Part shown: positions 22,649 through 34,021 of the stretch, in pieces | Layout of the letters: the number at the start of each line of letters is the position of its first letter | Numbering within the stretch: the first letter of the stretch is position 1 | Source: Torreya grandis | Taxonomy: Eukaryota > Streptophyta > Pinopsida > Cupressales > Taxaceae | Assembly: GCA_037957365.1 (NCBI GenBank) | Contig: JARHVA010000224.1 | Location: forward strand, 630,001 to 694,000 | Length of the DNA: 64,000 nt | Direction: 5' to 3' | The notes under the pieces: generated by a model | Database searches by the model: none | Told to the model about the DNA's origin: nothing | The model's input: only the letters and a program-made list of their open reading frames with translations | Position numbers and translations under genes: made by a program

Positions 22649-23110
22649 ATCTATTTAAATGAAGGGAAGGATGGAGGAATCACTAAACTATTACTCTTTG
22701 ATTAAACCTTCCTTCAGTCCTAAATGTTACCTAAGTTGAACAAATATATCCTCAAATAATAGTTTAATGAAGATGTTTTCAGCTTGATCCTTTGTTCAAA
22801 AAATATTAAGATCAATGATCTTGACCTATATTAGTTTCTGATTATATTTCATATAAATCTCAATTTTATTTATACATTGATGTTCCACTAGGTTGTAAGA
22901 GATGTGGATAACACTCTGATTATCACACCAAAACATTTTGGGTTAACTTTGTATAAATGAAAATTTAGAAACCATGTGACAAATTGATACTGACTCATAA
23001 CTAGTAGCAGAAACTCGACTATACTCGGCTTCCCTAGTAGAAAAAATAACATTAGTTTGTTTCTTACAAGACTAAGTCACAAGACCGATGCCATTATGAT
23101 AGATGTAATA
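22649..23110 (-). pseudogene. Truncated copia RNase H (element F, copy 2)
   Basis: The minus strand shows a T.SCKKQ block near 23060, a REAEYS block near 23020, FWCDNQSVIHISYNLVEHQC at 22870-22935 and the C-terminal tail to the PPT. It matches 2374-2826. Homology stops at about 23104-23115, where the match to 2827 onwards is lost, so only the last third of RNase H is present. Confidence 0.75.
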
Positions 23111-23640
23111 CATCAAATATAGATTAACATGATACATAATCATCCAATCAAATAGACATAAGACTAAAATAATTATTTTCAGAGATGTATGAATAGAATG
23201 CTTGGTAAGTTAAATGAAGAAGATCTAATAATACAAATTCCATTTACCCTTGCATATAAAGCATATAATTATGTTAGCATAAACAATCAAATGAGAGAAT
23301 CTAATCATGTTAGCATAAATTTTCTCTATTTATCAAATGAAAGTATATAAGAAATTTATCATAAACAATCAAATGATACAGTATTCAAATGAGTATCTAA
23401 GCATGTTAGATAAAAGATACTTTTTATAAAGTATAATAAGCAAACATGATTAAAATGAAACATGATGATATGTATAACATGCTAACTCATTTTAAATTTA
23501 AAATAATCATTATGTAATCAAAATTTGAAAACAATATTTTTTTCTTTGATTTCTCATCTAACATCTTGAATAGGTTTCTCAAAAATTGAGATTCATATTC
23601 ATAAATAGTCATCGAATTATGGTATGTATATTAAGACTAT
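23111..23640. other. AT-rich stretch without recognisable gene
   Basis: I see no domain on either strand. AATCAAATGA/ATAAACAATCAAATGA phrases recur at about 23280-23370. It probably represents decayed element G sequence or flank. Confidence 0.5.
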
Positions 23641-24350
23641 CAAGATTATATTATTAAATGAGGGATTCTGCCCACTTAAGTATTTTTAGATTGAACATAA
23701 GTGAATAAGGTTCCCCCTCACACTGTACATTATCCAAAATTGGATTAACTCCCCATAGGGCATATATTTATTCATAAGGATAAATAAGAGAGATAGGTTC
23801 ATCAAATGAATAAATTAAATGAGGTTTCACAAAAGGATCACATAAATATTTCTCAATGACATGAACATTCTTATTTTCAATGATTTGTCTAGAAGGTAGA
23901 ACATACACTCTTAATCCTTTAATCTGTTCTCCATAGCCTATGAAAATGTAATAAAAATAGGTAAGATTAAGTTTATTTTTTTATTTTAGGAATTAAAAAT
24001 GGAAGCAGTGCTACCAAATATCACAATGTGATCAACGCTTAGTTTATTTTTCAACCAAAATATATAACAATATAAATTCAGTTAGCTTTATGGAATAACC
24101 TGAAAAAGGGTTTACTAACAACAAGATAGGTTTACTAGACTATCATAATGGCACATAATATGTCATGAACATACAAGTTATGTTAAAATTGAAGTCTATG
24201 TACCATACAATCATATATATGTCAAGCCTTATGCACAAAACCTTCATCAAGTCATATAAAACATTTTTTTAAAGTATGACTTAAGTTTAAATATTAGTCT
24301 ACATATCTAAGAGTGTAACTAGTATTTAGAAGGGATTTCACATCATGATT
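23641..24350 (-). pseudogene. Copia integrase C-terminal remnant (element G)
   Basis: The minus strand shows FIGYGEQIKGLRVY and SRQIIENKNVHVIEK at about 23850-23950, the typical copia post-integrase block, followed by an FDEP...YP stretch. To the right only fragments of the core are readable through stops. RT and RNase H of this element are not visible; the sequence left of 23640 is unrecognised. Confidence 0.7.
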
Positions 24351-25102
24351 TTTGTGCATGAGTTTGGTGTGTTGCTTATCATTCCAAAGAAAATCATTCA
24401 TGATCTTAGATGTATAAATTGATATGGTCTATTACTAATCTTAGATTTATAGTTCCTATTTGATATACAGGACTAAGAGAGGAATGATTTTATTTGGAAT
24501 CAAATTTAGTCATAACTTGCTCTTATTGAATTAGGAGAGTAGACAGAGTAGTAAGATCAAGGATATCTTTCTCTATTTGACATTAAAGTTCAAAATGGAA
24601 ATGAAGTTATAAAAAGTTTCATGGATTTTTAACTAAATGATAAAGTAAATCAATGCATATTGAATCAATTTACACTTAAATCCATCTCAATAGGATTTAA
24701 TGTTTTTAATTTTGGCAAGAAAGTTAACAACTTTTCCCTCACCTTTCATAGGTGATGTTAACAATTCAAAAATTAGTTTAATGATCTTAAGAGATGATTA
24801 CCCTCATGCATTGACTCAAGATGGTTCTAAACATCACTATGGAAATCTTTATTATTGATACGAAGTAGGAACTCATCCTTAACACTCCTTGAAATGATCG
24901 ACATCACTTCTTGTGATTTCTGTTAAAATGCACTTATAAGCTTAGTTGTCACATTCCTCCCTATCAAGGGTTTTTCAATCCTAAAAATGATATTCCATAG
25001 TATTATATCCATAAATTTTTCTTTATTTCATATTTTAAATTTTTTATAATTTGATCCAATTAACGTTTGAGATTTTTCTAAAGCAAAACTAGTTGAAGCC
25101 AT
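24351..25102 (-). pseudogene. Copia gag remnant (element G)
   Basis: The likely start is the ATG at 25100-25102 on the minus strand (MASTSFALEKSQTLIG), followed by a gag body with YGYNTMEY-like and IEKPL phrases, a REEC..T stretch, then SVKDEFLLR and HLESMH. This is the N-terminal copia gag domain family (DUF4219/UBN2 type). Frameshifts occur every 50-100 bases. No clear PBS was found to the right, so the 5' LTR is not defined. Confidence 0.7.
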
Positions 25103-25193
25103 TGCTTCCCTATAAGGTTGGCACCTTAAGCTTACATTTTTTAGACTAAGCCAACACTAGAGGGGTTTAAATATAAACACCTTATTTAATGAA

Positions 25194-25220
25194 TTTTTAT
25201 ACTAAATTTTAGTATAAAAA
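25194..25220. other. Near-perfect palindrome (13-bp arms)
   Basis: Arms TTTTTATACTAAA and TTTAGTATAAAAA flank a single T. It lies about 90 bp upstream, in minus-strand sense, of the element G gag start and could be part of that element's LTR. Confidence 0.8.
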
Positions 25221-26429
25221 TAATTTAAATGTATAAAGACACTAGTTTGATCAAAATAATTAATAAAAAATAGTGTCGTGTCACATAAAAGGTCGTAAGT
25301 GTCAAAAATAGTGTCGCAAGTACACTATTAGATAAAAATATTTTAAAATCAATAGTATGATGTTTTAAACCAACAAAAGGACCTTCTTAATATGTCTTAA
25401 ACATTCCAAAATATATAAATCAACTTGTTAGATGACCATTTTTGACAAAACAAATGACTAGTCAAGAGTGTTGAAAGTGTCACAAGTGTTGCAAAAGTGA
25501 CACATAAGTTCTTACACACCTAATAAAAGGTCATTTTAACTAATTATTTTTAAAAATAAATTATTTTTTTACACTTTAAAACATATTTCATTCATTTTAA
25601 AAATTTAATTTGAATTTTTAATTTTTAAGTCAAAAAACTTAGTGGAAGGTGGGTCCCTGCAATTGCTTGCATGGAATATTTGATTTAAATAAATCAAGCA
25701 TTTAGTAAATCCTTTTAACAAACTATATAATTACCATCTAAATATTCATGTACAAGCATGGTGGATTGGAGGAGGTATAGGAACTTTTATAATTTCAAGT
25801 GGCCAAATTAGGTCATGTAAACTTTAGAATCACCTCTAAAATGGATTTTGAAGCACATAGAACCTTGCTCTATTACCATGATAGAACAAGCTATATGATA
25901 ACTGGATCTAGATGTGACACCAATAAAAAAGGAATACATAATGAGACACCATATATACCATGGTAAAACCTCATAAATATTTTAAAAACCCACCAAGATT
26001 TTTCATTATGTGAGAAACAATATGTACCCAATACAAACTCTTTTACTTCTCACTTCTCCTTAGATCTTCACAAAACCTCTAGATAGACAAAATGGAATTA
26101 TATAGTGATTAAAATAATTATATTTTACAATTAAAAATCTCTATAATATATAAAAATACATCTAACCATTGTAATACAACATTAGATAAGTAAGACCCTT
26201 TTCAACAATCACATTATATGGGTGTGACTTTGTCCCCTAGGTCACATGGGTTGGCATCTTGACCAAAGGTCATGATTCCAACCTTGACCAATAATTCCAA
26301 CATTAATAATAATAATATGATTAATTATTGCATGAGTATGAACTCATAAATAATAAATCATATTATTCATATAATGTTGCAATTAACATATTAAGGGTAC
26401 ATAAATGCACCACTTAACCATTACATGTT

Positions 26430-27240
26430 CCAACATGAATCAATTAATTGATTCATTATATGATGACATTAGGGGTAATTTAACTCCAAATCACATCATA
26501 TGCAATTGAAAATAGGTTCATTTGGATCAATTTATTTAAAATTATTTCACTAGTTGTACCATTTGGCTAATTGGCTCAATCTATAATGAAATCAAAGCCA
26601 ATATAGCCTTAAATCATGTTATATAGTCACAACTAGTATCAAGGGAATCATATTCACCCTAATTTCCTCCAAAAATTAACCAATAAACTATTTCATTAAT
26701 TATATGATGACATTCATGTTTATTGAACCCAAAACTAAATCATATACATGTCAAACTTATATATGTCATTGAACCAAATAATTTTTTGCTTAATTCTCTG
26801 ATGAAATTTTAGTTGATGAATCTCTAAATAATATTTTATAATCATGCACTTAGGTTAAATGGGCTCAAATTAGCTCCAAATTAATTTAAATTCAACCATT
26901 GGAGTATTTGGCTTAGTTAGTTATTACATTGGGGTTTATAATCCCAAATTAATTCTTTTATAGGAAAAATTAGGTTTGTGAGGTTGAATTTTTCTCAAAT
27001 TATATCATTGCTTGCACCAATTCACTAAATATAAGCTAATTTATCCTTACTTCACATCATATACACACAATTATGTTCAAGTGGTTAAAATTGACCGTAA
27101 TTTCCTCTACCATTAAAATAAATTACTCATTCATTCATTTTGTAATGAAACTAAGCCTAGTTGAACCCTAAATCATGTTATATATAGTTTAAATTATGAA
27201 TGTAGGTGAAAACTCACCAAAATTGATTCAATTCATCCAT
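26430..27240. repeat. Degenerate tandem repeat, period about 110-140 bp
   Basis: Recurring phrases TAAATCATxTTATATA, CCTAATTTCCTC.A..ATTAA and CATT.ATTxTATGATGA appear at about 26490, 26610, 26735, 27045 and 27165 in the same order. Copies are strongly diverged, so limits are approximate. Confidence 0.5.
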
Positions 27241-27452
27241 GATGTCCTTTTTTTGGTAGTGTATATCATGACACACTCCACTTTAATGTGTGTGTGTGTG
27301 AACTAAATAAGTATAAATAAGTGTATATCATGATATATAGATAATAATAATTAAGGATGAGTAGAGTAATTTTTTTTTGTGATAGGTCAACATAACATGT
27401 ATGCATTTCAACACATATCGTGTACGCATTATGCTTTGTTTGAATCTAAAAA

Positions 27453-27481
27453 CCAAGCCATTTGGCTCAAAAATGGCTTGG
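27453..27481. other. Inverted repeat hairpin (11-bp arms)
   Basis: CCAAGCCATTT, a 7-base spacer, then AAATGGCTTGG. Perfect arms; role unknown. Confidence 0.8.
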
Positions 27482-28047
27482 ATTCCTGAGCCAAAGGCTT
27501 GCACCTATCAACATAGACAAATATGAGAGTTTTGATAGGAAAAAATAAACTTAAATCACTAATAAAATAAAAATTTAACTATAAAATTCATAAAATTATT
27601 ACCATGATGATGAGCACACTCTCCTCTTTCCAAATATATGATTTTTATAATTTTTAGACTATTTTAAGGTTTCAATCTATGTTGATTCTAACTATAATTT
27701 TTTTAGGCCACTACATGCCAGAAATATACATTTAAATATATGTTTATGTATCTTTTTTAATTGATTTAAATTCAAAAAATATATGGTTACAAACTAGGCA
27801 TAATTATACACACATTAAAAAAACTAGTTTTCATTTTTTTTGATGTAGTTAAAGGGGGCCACAAGAATGGCCATCTAATTTTTTTTTGTCAATTTTTAGA
27901 ATATATTTACTTGTATATATATATATTGAAAATTTACAAAAAATTATAGATTACACACTAGATTATCTTATCTAAAGATTCACCAAATGGTTTTAAAGAA
28001 TATTAATCGATGCTCAAAAAATGAGGGGCCATGGGCTAGTTATCTAT

Positions 28048-31000
28048 TGGAAGCACAATCACTAAGATGGGGATTGGGGTTAGGGGGTGAATTAGTGTAT
28101 TCAAAACATTCATTCAATTCCAATTAATCATGCATGAATAATTCATACAAACATGAACATCTAGCAAAGCATATGCAACCATGCAAGATCATGAAACAAG
28201 ATAACACATTACATATGTGAAAAAACCTCAAGGGGAATAAAACCCACTAATATTTTCAAATATAATATATTAATATAATACAAAAAATAATATTTAGTGA
28301 ATCGCTAACTCCACATGGAATACCAACCCCAATTAGTCAAGCACCCACTCAACTAGGCTTTAGCAAATACCAACTTGTAAGGAGGCACTGATCCCCTAGT
28401 TTAATTAGCACGAAATAAACCACCTGATTTATTTTATCACCTTTATGATACTATGTTTCTAAACCAAAATATTATTACCACTTCCTCAGCTCTTCTCATT
28501 CTTCTATCTCTCTCAAACTGCCTTCTAAGATTCTTTGCTCATCTAGATCTCTTTAAGACAGATTATGTCATATGACCTTGATATTAATATATATTACCCT
28601 TGTTATATCTTCATTATAGTTTATCCATACCCATTTTATGGTCTAAAATACCTCTTTAATCTATTTAATGTCCAATTTCTTTTGCTTAGACTCTCCAATT
28701 CTCTAACTCCCAATTAGGCCTAAAAAACCTTATTCTTATATAAGCCTCTTGCTCATACACCTCTTGGTAAGAGACACACTTTAAAAATTATATTATACAC
28801 ATTATTAGGCATTATTACACAATAAAATTAATAATAAATCATTACATTAGGTTAGTCATAACTCAAAATATACCAAATCCTTCTCTAGGTCTCACGGAGA
28901 CCTAATTCCATTAGGCCTACTTTAGGACATGTTTACTTATAAATTTTTGAAACAATCCATACATATATAAAAGGGAAAAAATCATAAAATAATAAAATAT
29001 TCCTTATCCAACATCCTCTAAGCACCATTACATCTTTTGGGTCAAACCACCACTTGAAACACTCCATTAGCACTGTTCACATTAGGCCTTTGAACACATA
29101 GAAAATCTATCTTGAACAACTGAAGATAACACATTATTTATCAAAAAAACCATGATAATAAATAAAATAAAAATAACATAAATTAACTCTAAAACTTCAC
29201 CAAATATATTATAATTCATCACATAGGGCAAAAAGACTCAAAAACACACCTACAAATTGCTCACTTAGAACTACCAACTAGCCTAAAAAACTAGTTAAGA
29301 TGATTTTGACCTTCAAAAACTGCATAATGATTTATAATTACTTAAAAAAAATTAAAATTATCCTTTGACATACTCATAATTAATTCACATAAAAAAAATC
29401 ATAATATCTAATATCAAATATTGGTCTTGCAGACCAATCTCCTGACCTTATCTCATACATTCTTACATGAACTAGACAACCCATTTTGAATTCAAAATTT
29501 CAATCTCTTACACTAACTTCCATGGTTTAAAAAATATTTAAAATTAATTTAAATTAAAAAAAAAATTCCATATGCATTAGATACTTCAACTAATGGCATA
29601 GAGCCTTAAACTCATCACTACAACTTGCTTACTTAGAGCTGTCAGTTTACCTTAAAGCACAGTCATGGTGACATTAACATTCAACAAATATATGACCACT
29701 TTAAAATAATAAAAATTCATTAAAATTATCCTATGATATATCCAAATTATATTAAAATATAAACATCATATGGTCCAGTGGAAATTATTGGTCTTACAGA
29801 CTAATTTATTGACCTCACCACACATAGTCCTAACAAAAAAATAGATAAGCCATTTTGGATTCAAAAGGTCACCCAATTTAATTGAATATCAAAAATTATA
29901 AAAATAATGGATAGGAAATTCAAGTCCCAAACAACACCACCATGCACTCCAATGCATCACCCCTTCATGAAATCACATAAAAAACCACCTTTTCACAATG
30001 CCTAGGTTTTGCACTATTCTTCTTCATTAGGCCTACTAATGATTGACACAATTTTAGCATAAAATTTGAAAACCTAAATCCTATATCATATTCATAAACC
30101 TTCATGGACATAAACTACATGTATCAAGCTTCATCCTCCATCCATTTTCATACTTTGATTTAGTCAACTCTGACAGCTACAACAAATCTCAAAGAAATTA
30201 GCACTTTTTTATAGGTTCTACTCACACAATAAAAACACAATCACACCTTAATATGCATGGGAGAGTTTAATATAACCTAAAATCACTTACCTAGACACAC
30301 CAATCCATCTTGATCACTTTTGAGCAACATATTCAACATTAGGTCTTTATTAGGGGTCTAAGAGGGTTTAAACATATCTACAATGTTAACAATCATTCAA
30401 AAAGCATATCCCCTCAATCCAAAAAAAAATGAATTTAATTTTGATCTAGGACCCTTCCCCATCTACCATGAATATATTAGGTTCCCATGCAGAGGTTTGA
30501 TGAGTTAATGAGCACAATAAAAATATTTTTGGATAGAGAACCCTTCATTCTGTGCACTTGAGAGAACTTAGAACATGTTTTCATGGATTATCCTTCAAAA
30601 TTTAACCTCAGACTACATGAATAAGATTAAAAAAACTTGAATCACCTTTTTCAATGTTCACCTACTCACACTTGCCTTGAAAATTGATCATGATTCCCCA
30701 TTAGGCTATAGTCTCTTTCTACACCATGATCTTAATACCTTATTAGGCCTTGAACTAACCTTCATTCCCATTTACATGCTCTCATCACCTTAATATCACT
30801 ATCAACATTTCACTCTCATTCCATAAAACCTCTCTCATGATCAAACACTACCATACATCCTTCACATGCGTTGATAATAGATCATGATATCTCATTAGGT
30901 TAGACAGGGTCTAGGACTAGTTTAGTTTCAAAATTGGATCGAAGGAATTACCCCTTTATAATCACCTTGTAAATCTCCTTGATTCCTCTACACCTTGATC

Positions 31001-31801
31001 ACATGCTTTACATGCTCTTCAAACAATGTCATACCTCTACACATACTTCTTCATTCTCACCATGCACATGCCTCTTCATGACATAACTCTTCTTGTTATA
31101 CACTATACCTTCCATGCTTAACCTGTAGCAATGATGTGAGACATTAGTTGTATTCAAAATTTTTCATGCTTATAAAATTCATATCACCATGATAATATGC
31201 TCATACCTTCTCAAAAAGTCTCTTCAAGCCATGAATAGTGTCATGACTAGGCTTCTTAAGCATTTGATACTTGACACACTGAATTTTACTCACTCATGAT
31301 GATCTCAATGATATCACTTAAGATGACGTAAGAAAATTATTAAAATATTAATCTCATACCACTACTCTCATATAACAACACTCTTTGAGCTTCTTGACAC
31401 AACTCACTACCAACTGAACTGATCTTGCTCTCAACAACACCCTTACAGACCTACTTATCATCATACCTTCATAATAACCTTTTCATATCACACTGTAAAA
31501 CTCTCTCATGAGCTTATTCAATTTTCACTAATCTCTCACAACTCTCTTCCAAGAAAATTTGACACATCACACAACCAATTTATCTTGATCATCTAGACAC
31601 CATCCTCAAAACAACTACTTGACATCAACATCATTCACCATGATTACATTCTCTCTTATAACAACAAAACTCACTATGATTGCATAAGAACTCATCATAC
31701 ACATACCTAAAAGTTTAATTGACCATGTATCTTCACAAGAAAATTTGAAATTAATGACAACATCAATGCCAAATCTCAACAATCAATGATAAGGCTCAAT
31801 A
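28048..31801 (-). repeat. Family H LTR1, 3.75 kb
   Basis: It aligns along its whole length with 34022-37780 and with LTR3. It starts TGGAA and ends GCTCAATA (GCTCAACA in LTR2). A TTATATAA block at about 28735-28743 lies in the conserved phrase TTCTTATATAAGCC and is a candidate minus-strand promoter. No coding domain was found. Confidence 0.8.
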
Positions 31802-32899
31802 ATCTCCCCCTTTGTCATTGATGGAAAACACACTCATAAAACTATGGCAACCACTCTTGATGGAAACCATCTCCTAGATCTAGCTCTTTCCTTTTATCTC
31901 CCTTTTTTTAATCTTTCTCCCCATTTAAAATTAATGATAATGGGTCACCTATAAGTATTGGAATCACACTTTCTCCCTCTGAGCTGATACTACCTCTCAA
32001 ATACACTAGATGACACACAATCTTTAGAAACTATAGAAACTACCCATGGTAATCACTCTCAAAAACTTCTCTCAATTAGGTCACTTCTCCCTCTTTTTAA
32101 ACTATTTTCCCTTTTCAAATCATTCTCCCAATTGGTCCATCAAAAACTCAACAAAAAAAATCTATGAAGCATCTTAGACACATGCTTCCCTTAATTCCAT
32201 GCATACCTCTATTTTGATATAAAAGGTAACCACTCTCTTAACAAAGAACTCAAATTTACCAAGATCCCCATTATACTAAGCATATCTCCTTTAAATGAAC
32301 TAAGAACTCAACATCACTTACCTTCCCTGATATTACTTAAAAAGATAAAACTTTTGATCACACACTAGGATACTACACTCTTGACACCAATTGAAAAATT
32401 AGGGACTCCACCTTTGTATTCACATATCAACACATGAGTCAATAGGAATCTTTAAACATCCTCATCTTCCTTCAATCATCTTAACACAATACCCATTCTT
32501 AACATAGATCAATCTTAACTACTCACACAAATAGATATCAAAAGATTACCTCTCACATACAAATTGATTGCACTTTGACCTCAAATACCTAATGCCAACC
32601 TTAGATCTCTCATCATGATGCCTACTACAATTCAAACCTCAGAGCTATCAACACAAGAATGGATAATATCCATCTTCATCTCCTTGTTTACAACATAGAT
32701 AACCTATAATATTTTCAAGATGAAACCTTCTTTGAATGCAACCTCATGCTTCTACTGATAGATGAATGTATCTATGAAACCTAATGGATCCACCCCTTTT
32801 CATAGGGCACTAAAACACCATGAACTTAGGAGATTCCCAAATCTCTAATCTACTCTTCTCAACCATCTTGAAATCATGAGATTGATATTCTCTTTTTAT

Positions 32900-33951
32900 A
32901 ATCCACTTAGGCTTGATTGAAGCAATTTACTCATCCCCTTTGTCATCTTTCTTTTTCTCTTTGACTGCCTTATCAATAGATGCAAATAATAAGTTTTCTT
33001 GACATTCCTTCACTTCTAATCCTTACTCTACCTCAACATATAGTCTACCTTAGTTTATTTATTGATCATAACTCAATTTAACTATCTTTGTCTTTCATAC
33101 CTTGATTTTATCTTTCTATTTTAATTTAGGAGTTTCAAAACTCACTATTCCTATAGTACTCTTCTTTAATGAGATGAACTTTCTCTTGTCTTCTTTAGTC
33201 TTTTGTTCTTTCTCCACCTTATCCACATGCACTGACTTCTTGGTCTACTTCTTAGTGGCATAACTAGACACCTTCCTATCTTAACTGATCTTCCTCAAAT
33301 GCCTTATCTTGAAATCCCTTGAAATATGACCAATATTATGAAATTTGAAACAAAAAAAATTACTATACTTGCCTCTTGATTAATCACTCCTTCCATGGTC
33401 TCATGATAGCTCATCCCTTGAGAACATTCTACAATCACTTAATCTATGACCAAATATATGATAAGAAAAATAATAACCATTGAAAGAATTGTAATACCTT
33501 ATAGCATTGGGTTTACTTATCGGTCTCTTCATGTTAACTTTCAATCTGGTACTCTTGACTTGTTCTAAATTCTCACACTATTTCTCAACCTTGTTCATCT
33601 TGTATATGAGTTGCTTATGTTCAACCTTCAGTGAAACTAGATTTATCTTCAACTGATCATACTAAAATTATTTTAATCTGAGCTTTGTATTGACACATTC
33701 TAAATTATTCTTGAGATATTTGATGATCTTCTCATCCCTTTTGGCTTTTTGACCCATTCACTCTTCAAGGTACATATCCATTCCTTAAGATCCTTGACCA
33801 TATATCTCAACTCGTGCTTCCTCTTATTTTTATGCTTTAAATCATCTAAGGTACTTATGAGATCATATTTAAGGTCTAATTTATTTTCTCCTTCTTCACT
33901 GTCATATTAGACTTCTTCATCATACATTTTGTCTTCTTGATCACTGGACAT
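32900..33951 (-). pseudogene. Gag-like zinc-knuckle protein remnant (H, copy 1)
   Basis: The start ATG is at 33949-33951 (MSSDQEDKMYDEE), with an acidic N-terminus, then a charged helical stretch (DLKHKNKRKHELRYMVKDLK) that could form a coiled coil, then basic sequence and a zinc knuckle relic near 33310-33360 where two Cys are replaced by Phe (CFKFHNIGHISRDF). A second knuckle precedes it. The C-terminus is lysine-rich. Several stops break the frame. Composition resembles the C-terminal half of the large gag of SIRE-type copia elements; no pol follows, so the family was probably mobilised in trans. Confidence 0.6.
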
Positions 33952-34004
33952 CTTGTGCTTCTTAGGATCACCTTCACATTGTTAGGCCTGATTTAAAGAA
34001 TCAA

Positions 34005-34016
34005 GCTCTGATACCA
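34005..34016 (-). other. Primer-binding site of family H
   Basis: GCTCTGATACCA on the plus strand is an exact complement of the initiator tRNA-Met 3' end. It lies five bases from LTR2. Confidence 0.85.
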
Positions 34017-34021
34017 ATTAT

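Larger units (their letters stand above)
25103..28047. other. AT-rich non-coding region
   Basis: No gene is visible in nearly 3 kb. It probably includes the decayed 5' LTR of element G at its left. It holds two hairpins and a degenerate tandem repeat (listed separately), a short GT run at 27288-27300, and a stray GGGGG purine tract at about 27853 with no LTR that I can define. Confidence 0.5.
31802..34021 (-). mobile_element. Family H interior 1
   Basis: A PPT (minus strand AAAGGGGGAGAT, about 31802-31815) borders LTR1 and a perfect initiator-Met PBS (34005-34016, plus strand GCTCTGATACCA) borders LTR2. The PPT is preceded by a TCAATGACAAA phrase. Only the gag-like frame at about 32900-33951 is recognised; the rest (31815-32900) shows no domain. 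Confidence 0.8.

Noticed and set aside
27840..27900. GGGGG purine tract as a PPT with an adjacent LTR
   Set aside because: No LTR terminus or second repeat could be matched beside it.
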